From CALELM01 sp045617105 (GTDB taxonomy: Bacteria > Bacillota > Negativicutes > Selenomonadales > Selenomonadaceae), in contig JAZLHW010000203.1 of assembly GCA_045617105.1 (NCBI GenBank), forward strand, positions 1 to 27,750: a stretch of DNA of 27,750 nt, read 5' to 3'. Of this stretch, positions 23,261 through 27,750 are shown piece after piece; position 1 is the stretch's first letter, and each line of letters starts with the position of its first letter. The notes under the pieces were generated by a model. That model worked only from the letters and a program-made list of their open reading frames with translations. It searched no databases and had not been told where the DNA came from. A program made the translations under genes and the position numbers.

Positions 23261-25216
23261 TTATTTTGCCATCAATTTAGCAACCTTATTTGCAAAATCC
23301 ACTGGATTTTCTGGCAAAATTCCTTCAATAATCAGGGCCTGCGTATAAAGCAAATCGCAATAATCCTTGAAATCCTGACCCTCTTTGTTCGCTGCATGCA
23401 AGGATTGCAGGCGTGCAAACAATTCATGATGCGGATTAAGCTCCAAAATTCTCTGCGCCTTGAACATAGGATTATTCATTTCAGCAAAGGTCTGCTCCAT
23501 GGAAAGAGAAGGTCCCTGTTCATCAGCCACCAAGCAGACAGCACTCGACTTCAAGCGGTTAGATACCTTGACATCTGCTACCTTGCCGGAAAGCGCCTCC
23601 TTGATGTCCTTTATCATATCGTCATTAGACTTTGCAATTTCCTCTGCTTCCTTCTTGACCTCCTTCGATTCCTCATCGTCGAGATCCAGATCGCCCCTGC
23701 TGATGGAGTGGAACTGCTTCCCCTCGTATTCACGGAGCGCCTCAATACAGAACTCGTCCACCGGATCGAGCAGGTACAGAACCTCAATACCTTTTTCCTT
23801 CAAAAGCTCCATCTGCGGCAATTTCTCGATGGTTTCCTTGTCCTTCGCTGTTGCATAGTAAATCTTCTTCTGTTTTTCTGACATACGATCCATGTATTCT
23901 TTCAAGGACACCAGCTTATTTTCCTTTGATGACATAAAAAGAAGAAGGTTCTTCAGCTTATCAATGGTATCGCTGCCAGAATACATACTATTGTATATGC
24001 CAATTTTCAAGGATTTACCGTACTCATTCCAAAACTTCTCATAATCCTCACGGGAGTTTTTCATTTTACGTTCCAATGTTTTGAGGATATTTTTTTCCAA
24101 AGCACGACCAATCGTTTTAAGTTCTCGGCTCTGCTGCAAAAGCTCACGGGAAATATTCAATGAAAGGTCCGGGCTGTCCACTAGTCCTTTGATAAAGCGC
24201 ATATAGTCAGGCAGTAAGTCTTTGCACTTATCCATAATAAAGACATGACGCGAATAAAGCTGAACGCCAGGCTCATAATCCGTATGATAAAGATTAAACG
24301 GTGCACGTGCTGGAATACAGAAAAGTGCCGTATATTCTACTGCCCCCTCTGCCTTCGTATGGAATACTTCCATTGGCTTATCCCATTCATGGAACTGATT
24401 CTTGAAGAAATCATTATAATCTTCATCCTTCAACTCCGACTTATTCCTAGTCCAAAGAGGCTGCATGGAATTCAGCGTCCGAACCTCTGTACGTTTGATT
24501 TTTTCTGCACCTTCTATTGTCTTTCCCTCATCATCCTTCGGAGTTTCCTCCACCTCAAAATTCATCTTGACAGGATAACGAACATAGTCAGAATATTTCT
24601 TGACAAGACTTTGCAGCTTATAATTCTCCGTAAAGTTTTCTTCTGCTTCATCACCATAGAAATCCTTCTTCAATGTGATGACAATCGTGGTTCCTCTCTT
24701 TTCCTTTTCACATTCTTCAATACTATAAGAGCCATCTCCGGTCGATTCCCAACGAACAGCTTCCTTTTCCCCAGCCTTGCGAGTTACAATGGCTACCTTT
24801 TCTGCTACCATAAATGCAGAATAAAAACCTACGCCAAACTGTCCAATCATTTCCTTATCGTTGATTTCCTCATTAGTTTCCTTGGCTTTCTTTAACTGTT
24901 CCAAAAATGCTTTCGTACCGGATTTTGCTATTGTACCAATGTTTTCAACAACTTCATCACGCGTCATGCCGATACCATTGTCGGAAATCGTCAAGGTATG
25001 GCTATCCTTATCGGGAACAAGGAAAATCTCGTAATCCTCATCCCCCTCTAAAATCTCATGATTCGTTAAGCCTTGAAAATGCACCTTGTCAATCGCATCC
25101 GAAGCATTAGAAATCAATTCTCTCAAAAAAATTTCATGATTCGTGTAAATGGAATGAACCATCAAATCTAAAAGCTGTTTTGTTTCTGCCTGAAACTCTC
25201 TTGTCTCTTTTGCCAT
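23261..25216 (-). CDS. htpG: Chaperone HtpG (Hsp90)
   Basis: Bacterial Hsp90, an ATP-dependent dimeric chaperone. The 651-residue protein has the GHKL ATPase domain: ELISNASDAIDK with the catalytic Glu region, DNGIGMTRDEV, GQFGVGFYSAFMVA; then the middle domain (DYEPGVQLYSRHVFIMD, ISRELLQQ) and a C-terminal dimerisation domain. The start is the ATG at 25216 with GGGTG six bases upstream; a GTG three codons earlier lies too close to the site. It is preceded by a CIRCE operator and followed by the 136-bp repeat and a terminator, so it is a single-gene transcript under HrcA control. Confidence 0.97.
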   Translation of the reverse strand: MAKETREFQAETKQLLDLMVHSIYTNHEIFLRELISNASDAIDKVHFQGLTNHEILEGDEDYEIFLVPDKDSHTLTISDNGIGMTRDEVVENIGTIAKSGTKAFLEQLKKAKETNEEINDKEMIGQFGVGFYSAFMVAEKVAIVTRKAGEKEAVRWESTGDGSYSIEECEKEKRGTTIVITLKKDFYGDEAEENFTENYKLQSLVKKYSDYVRYPVKMNFEVEETPKDDEGKTIEGAEKIKRTEVRTLNSMQPLWTRNKSELKDEDYNDFFKNQFHEWDKPMEVFHTKAEGAVEYTALFCIPARAPFNLYHTDYEPGVQLYSRHVFIMDKCKDLLPDYMRFIKGLVDSPDLSLNISRELLQQSRELKTIGRALEKNILKTLERKMKNSREDYEKFWNEYGKSLKIGIYNSMYSGSDTIDKLKNLLLFMSSKENKLVSLKEYMDRMSEKQKKIYYATAKDKETIEKLPQMELLKEKGIEVLYLLDPVDEFCIEALREYEGKQFHSISRGDLDLDDEESKEVKKEAEEIAKSNDDMIKDIKEALSGKVADVKVSNRLKSSAVCLVADEQGPSLSMEQTFAEMNNPMFKAQRILELNPHHELFARLQSLHAANKEGQDFKDYCDLLYTQALIIEGILPENPVDFANKVAKLMAK

Positions 25217-25243
25217 TTCTGTCACCCTTTATACCAAATATTG

Positions 25244-25270
25244 TTAGCACTCTATTCAATAGAGTGCCAA
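25244..25270 (-). promoter_or_regulatory. CIRCE operator (HrcA binding site)
   Basis: The inverted repeat TTAGCACTC-N9-GAGTGCCAA (25244-25252 and 25262-25270) matches the CIRCE consensus TTAGCACTC-N9-GAGTGCTAA with one mismatch. It lies between the likely htpG -10 box and the start codon. CIRCE is the binding site of the heat-shock repressor HrcA; hrcA itself is not in the window. Confidence 0.93.
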
Positions 25271-25274
25271 CTTG

Positions 25275-25303
25275 CATATCCATATAGTAACGCAAAAAAA
25301 CAA
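25275..25303 (-). promoter_or_regulatory. Probable htpG promoter
   Basis: On the minus strand TTGTTT (25298-25303), 17 bases, GATATG (25275-25280). The boxes are weak, but the CIRCE operator begins four bases downstream of the -10 box, which is the expected spacing for repression. Confidence 0.55.
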
Positions 25304-25333
25304 AAAAATCAAATATTATTCACAAATCGACAT

Positions 25334-25370
25334 AAAAAAGCCGATATGACAGCATTCCCATCATACCGGC
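25334..25370 (-). terminator. Rho-independent terminator of metK
   Basis: On the minus strand a 10-bp stem (GCCGGTATGA with TCATATCGGC, one G-U pair) followed by six T residues. It begins 20 bases after the metK stop. Confidence 0.9.
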
Positions 25371-25389
25371 ATCAAACACATACACGCAA

Positions 25390-26580
25390 TCAGATTCCAG
25401 CCTGCTGCTTCAATACAGCAGCTTTATCCGTGCATTCCCAAGGAAGATCAACATCTGTCCGTCCAAAGTGCCCATAAGCAGCTGTCTGCTTATAAATAGG
25501 ACGACGAAGTCTCAGCATACGAATAATGCCTGCTGGACGCAGATCAAAATTTTCCTTTATCAAAGTCTCAATTTTTTCTTCATCTACCCGATTTGTCCCA
25601 AAGGTATCCACCATAACAGAAACTGGCTGTGCCACACCGATAGCATACGCCAACTGAATCTCACAACGTTCTGCTAAACCAGCAGCTACAATATTCTTTG
25701 CAACATAACGGGCAGCATAGGCTGCACTGCGGTCTACCTTCGTCGGATCCTTACCAGAAAAAGCACCACCACCATGACGAGCCCATCCGCCATAGGTATC
25801 AACAATAATCTTTCTGCCAGTCAAACCAGAATCCCCCTGCGGTCCACCGATCACAAATTTTCCTGTCGGATTAATGAAGTACTTGGTTTCTGTTGTCAAC
25901 AGCTCCGCTGGAACTACTGGCTTTACAACCTTCTCAATTAAATCCTTCTCAATCTGTTCCAACGTAACATCTGGGTTGTGCTGCGTTGATATAACAATAG
26001 TCTCCACACTCACTGGCTTATCATTTTCATAAGCAACCGTAACCTGAGTCTTTCCATCTGGGCGGAGATACTTCACTTCACCATTCTTGCGAACCTCAGT
26101 CAATCGGCGTGCCATACGATGCGCTAAGGCAATCGGCAACGGCATATATTCCAGTGTCTCATTCGTTGCATACCCGAACATCATGCCTTGATCTCCTGCA
26201 CCAATTGCCTCAGCTTCATCCATCTCACCTTTTTTTGCCTCAAAAGCCTTATCTACACCAAGAGCAATATCAGCGGATTGTTCATCGAGTGAAACCAACA
26301 CAGCGCAAGAATCAGCATCAAATCCATACGAGGAATCCGTATAACCAATTTCTCTCACCGTATTTCGGATAATATGCGGAATATCCACATAACACTCCGT
26401 AGAAATTTCACCAACTACATGAACCTGCCCCGTCGTAACTAAGGTTTCACAAGCAACTCGTCCCTGCGGATCTTTTTCCAAAATCGCATCCAAGATGCTG
26501 TCGGAAATCTGATCCGCCATCTTGTCCGGATGACCTTCCGTCACCGATTCCGATGTAAACAACATACGTTTCTTGTTCAT
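25390..26580 (-). CDS. metK: S-adenosylmethionine synthetase
   Basis: Makes SAM from methionine and ATP. The 396-residue protein has the family hallmarks: SVTEGHPDKMADQISD at the N terminus, GAGDQGMMFGYA in the first half, and the P-loop-like GGGAFSGKDPTKVDRSAAY in the second. The ATG at 26580 has AAAGGAGG at ideal distance. It is a single gene between its own terminator and a SAM-I riboswitch. Since SAM is the product, the riboswitch provides feedback control. Confidence 0.98.
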   Translation of the reverse strand: MNKKRMLFTSESVTEGHPDKMADQISDSILDAILEKDPQGRVACETLVTTGQVHVVGEISTECYVDIPHIIRNTVREIGYTDSSYGFDADSCAVLVSLDEQSADIALGVDKAFEAKKGEMDEAEAIGAGDQGMMFGYATNETLEYMPLPIALAHRMARRLTEVRKNGEVKYLRPDGKTQVTVAYENDKPVSVETIVISTQHNPDVTLEQIEKDLIEKVVKPVVPAELLTTETKYFINPTGKFVIGGPQGDSGLTGRKIIVDTYGGWARHGGGAFSGKDPTKVDRSAAYAARYVAKNIVAAGLAERCEIQLAYAIGVAQPVSVMVDTFGTNRVDEEKIETLIKENFDLRPAGIIRMLRLRRPIYKQTAAYGHFGRTDVDLPWECTDKAAVLKQQAGI

Positions 26581-26620
26581 AATCTGCCTCCTTTTTCAAA
26601 GTCCTCCTTCTTTTGAAAAC

Positions 26621-26656
26621 AAAAAAACTCCCCTTTTTCTATAAGAGAGTTTTTTT
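26621..26656 (-). terminator. Riboswitch expression-platform terminator
   Basis: On the minus strand AAAAAAACTCTC pairs with GGGGAGTTTTTTT around a loop that contains CTTATAG, ending in seven T residues. The loop heptamer is the exact complement of CTATAAG in the 3' strand of the aptamer closing helix, so terminator and antiterminator exclude each other. Confidence 0.92.
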
Positions 26657-26660
26657 CATG

Positions 26661-26762
26661 CTCATCTTATAGGTCAAGCCTAAAGGAATTGGCACCGTTT
26701 TGAGTAAATCAATGGTTGCCGCAGCTTCATTGGGCCTGTCCCTCCACTGCTCTGGATGAGTT
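26661..26762 (-). ncRNA. SAM-I (S-box) riboswitch aptamer
   Basis: On the minus strand all consensus blocks occur in order: ACTCATCCAGAG, the GGAGGGACAGGCCC block, ATGAAGCTGCGGCAACC, GGTGCCAATTCC, then CCTATAAGATGAG closing helix P1 with the first block. P1 ends pair as CTCATC with GATGAG. High SAM should stabilise P1 and free the terminator; low SAM should allow the antiterminator. Confidence 0.96.
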
Positions 26763-26799
26763 TATATTTTGTTTTCATCAAAAGAATCGTTCCTCGTTC

Positions 26800-26828
26800 A
26801 TCTTACAGCAATTATGGGCTCATGTCAA
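26800..26828 (-). promoter_or_regulatory. Sigma-A promoter of the SAM riboswitch-metK transcript
   Basis: On the minus strand a perfect TTGACA (26823-26828), 17 bases, TAAGAT (26800-26805). It lies 38 bases upstream of the riboswitch aptamer. Confidence 0.88.
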
Positions 26829-27060
26829 TCAACCTTAAGTCAAAACATAAAATTTATGTATATTTCGGGCTTATAAAACGGCTTCCTCAATCATGGTTCA
26901 CAGGAGCAGTTCTACTCGCACTTTTATACCGTAAAACAGCTTCATGATTTATACCTTAAGAACCAAACTGTCTCAACGCAAAAGTAACTTTTAACTCTCA
27001 AGTACATTAAGACATTATCATAAATGGTTCATATAACTATAAAACCGAAAATCTATTGTC
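26829..27060. other. AT-rich intergenic stretch with nothing assigned
   Basis: Between the diverging promoters of metK and the Lys-rich gene. It holds a 15-base palindrome (ACATAAA-A-TTTATGT, 26845-26859) next to the metK -35 box and no convincing gene, RNA or operator. A short plus-strand frame (ending at 26947 with WFTGAVLLALLYRKTAS) could be a gene remnant but has no site and overlaps the riboswitch. Confidence 0.5.
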
Positions 27061-27088
27061 TTGTCAGAAAAAAATTTTGTGCTATAAT
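27061..27088 (+). promoter_or_regulatory. Sigma-A promoter of the Lys-rich gene
   Basis: TTGTCA (27061-27066), 16-base spacer, perfect TATAAT (27083-27088) with TGC just before it (extended -10). This is the only clear plus-strand promoter in the window. Confidence 0.87.
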
Positions 27089-27133
27089 GGAGAAGGATTT
27101 TTATTGTAGTTTTATCCTGAGAGGAGATTTGTT

Positions 27134-27499
27134 ATGGCAGAAGGCGAAAAAACAAAAACAGCAGCTAAGACGAAAAAAACGAAAAAGACTGTTGTAGCAG
27201 AAAAGAAGGCACCAGCAGAAAAGAAGGCATCATTAGGTTTTATTTTCTTTAATTGCAATGAAGAAAAGAACCAGAACACGATGAATATTTTCTATGAAAA
27301 TAATCGTGTAGTTTATCGTGAAACAAAAGCATCTCGCAAGGCACTTTGGGAAAAGATTCAGTCAGAGATTGCGGCTGAGAGGATTTCTATTGACAAGCAG
27401 AATGTAGATACTGTAAAGGATTTGATTTTGGAAGGTAATCCTACGGATGCAAGCCAACATATCCATTGCGGAACGATTATCAGCATTACGTGCCTTTGA
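27134..27499 (+). CDS. Hypothetical protein with Lys/Ala-rich N-terminal tail
   Basis: A 121-residue protein I do not recognise. It has a good promoter, an AGAGGAG ribosome binding site seven bases before the ATG, and its own terminator, so it is a real single-gene unit. Residues 1-32 are a low-complexity basic tail made almost only of Lys, Ala, Thr, Val, Pro and Glu (KTKTAAKTKKTKKTVVAEKK then APAEKKA), resembling histone H1-like or nucleoid-binding tails. Residues 33-121 look like a compact folded domain starting SLGFIFFNCNEEKNQNTM, with an amphipathic helix at ASRKALWEKIQSEIAAERIS and a hydrophobic end (HIHCGTIISITCL). There is no signal peptide or clear membrane segment. A nucleic-acid-binding role is only a guess from the tail. 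It is the only plus-strand gene in the window, divergent from metK. Confidence 0.85.
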   Translation: MAEGEKTKTAAKTKKTKKTVVAEKKAPAEKKASLGFIFFNCNEEKNQNTMNIFYENNRVVYRETKASRKALWEKIQSEIAAERISIDKQNVDTVKDLILEGNPTDASQHIHCGTIISITCL

Positions 27500-27534
27500 T
27501 GCACCTACTTTGGTGTAGATATGTTTTCTGAGTT

Positions 27535-27576
27535 AAAAGGTCTTCTATGATGAATAAAAATCATGGAAGACCTTTT
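27535..27576 (+). terminator. Terminator hairpin of the Lys-rich gene, GGTCTTC type
   Basis: Stem GGTCTTC-T-ATGAT with ATCAT-G-GAAGACC, an 8-base loop, four A residues before and TTTT after, so it may act in both directions. It begins 36 bases after the stop codon. The stem is nearly identical to that at 23057-23102 but oriented on the opposite strand. Confidence 0.85.
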
Positions 27577-27614
27577 AGTATGAAAAAATATTTCTCAAAA
27601 AATTGCAAAACTGA

Positions 27615-27750
27615 TTATAACGCCATTGTTCAAGAAAATGCCGTAAGCATTTTCCCTCCAATTTGCGTTTCAACGAAGCGGGAGATATGCTCACCGCTTG
27701 TTAAAATTTGGCTTCCCCCACTTACAGCAAGCTGTTGAAGAAGGGGACAT
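27615..27750 (-). repeat. 136-bp structured intergenic repeat, copy 2 (runs to window edge)
   Basis: Matches copy 1 (23111-23246) in the same orientation at 130 of 136 positions. The match continues to the very last base of the window, so the true right end is unknown and the element may be longer. It begins 39 bases beyond the terminator hairpin of the Lys-rich gene. Three differences fall in or beside the AAAATG stem, two just before the CCCC stem and one in its internal loop; the AAGCGG stem-loop is unchanged. Whether another gene reads into it from the right cannot be seen. The strand is listed as in copy 1. Confidence 0.92.

Noticed and set aside
26756..26947. 63-codon plus-strand frame as a gene
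   Set aside because: Its 5' part overlaps the SAM riboswitch leader and metK promoter and it lacks a ribosome binding site; at most the last third could be a gene remnant.
23111..27750. A 4.6-kb composite transposon bounded by the two direct repeats
   Set aside because: The enclosed genes (htpG, metK) are core housekeeping genes, no transposase or integrase is present, and each repeat looks like an independent intergenic copy.
1..27750. CRISPR arrays, tRNA or rRNA genes
   Set aside because: No regularly spaced repeats, cloverleaf-like sequences or rRNA signatures were seen on either strand.

Overview
The window is a chromosomal segment from a low-to-mid GC Firmicute. The gene order rpsB-tsf-pyrH-frr-uppS-cdsA-dxr-rseP-ispG-proS, a CtsR repressor, a CIRCE operator and a SAM-I (S-box) riboswitch all fit this phylum. 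I lean towards an anaerobic Negativicutes member (Selenomonas/Megasphaera-like), but that is inference and not proven by the sequence. Almost every gene lies on the minus strand. The one exception is a small Lys-rich gene near the right end. No tRNA, rRNA, CRISPR array, phage module or intact insertion sequence was seen.

Read in the direction of transcription (high to low coordinates): positions 1-9540 hold one long housekeeping run. It starts from a strong sigma-A promoter (9510-9538) and covers translation (rpsB, tsf, frr), UMP synthesis (pyrH), a small unknown protein with a 2[4Fe-4S] ferredoxin, then isoprenoid, phospholipid and envelope genes (uppS, cdsA, dxr, rseP, ispG) and the 5' part of proS. 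RNA hairpins punctuate the run: a terminator-like attenuator between rpsB and tsf, two tandem hairpins between tsf and pyrH, and a terminator-like hairpin after the ferredoxin gene.

Positions 9583-12884 hold a PBP5-type D,D-carboxypeptidase, radA and ctsR. The mcsA-mcsB-clpC genes that often sit between ctsR and radA are absent. Positions 12936-20871 hold an apparent unit of permease, secreted glucosaminidase, ABC-F ATPase, UbiB-like kinase and AroH chorismate mutase, followed by transketolase. Positions 20990-22999 hold dapB-asd (lysine/diaminopimelate branch) with its own promoter and terminator.

Positions 23057-27750 are the most unusual part. htpG is preceded by a CIRCE operator. metK is controlled by a SAM-I riboswitch whose antiterminator pairing can be read directly. 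A plus-strand gene encodes a Lys/Ala-rich-tailed protein I do not recognise. Two 136-bp copies of a structured intergenic repeat (130/136 identical, no indels) lie at 23111-23246 and 27615-27750, each next to a terminator hairpin with nearly the same stem. This repeat is the best candidate for something undescribed in the window. Its right boundary in the second copy is cut off by the window edge.
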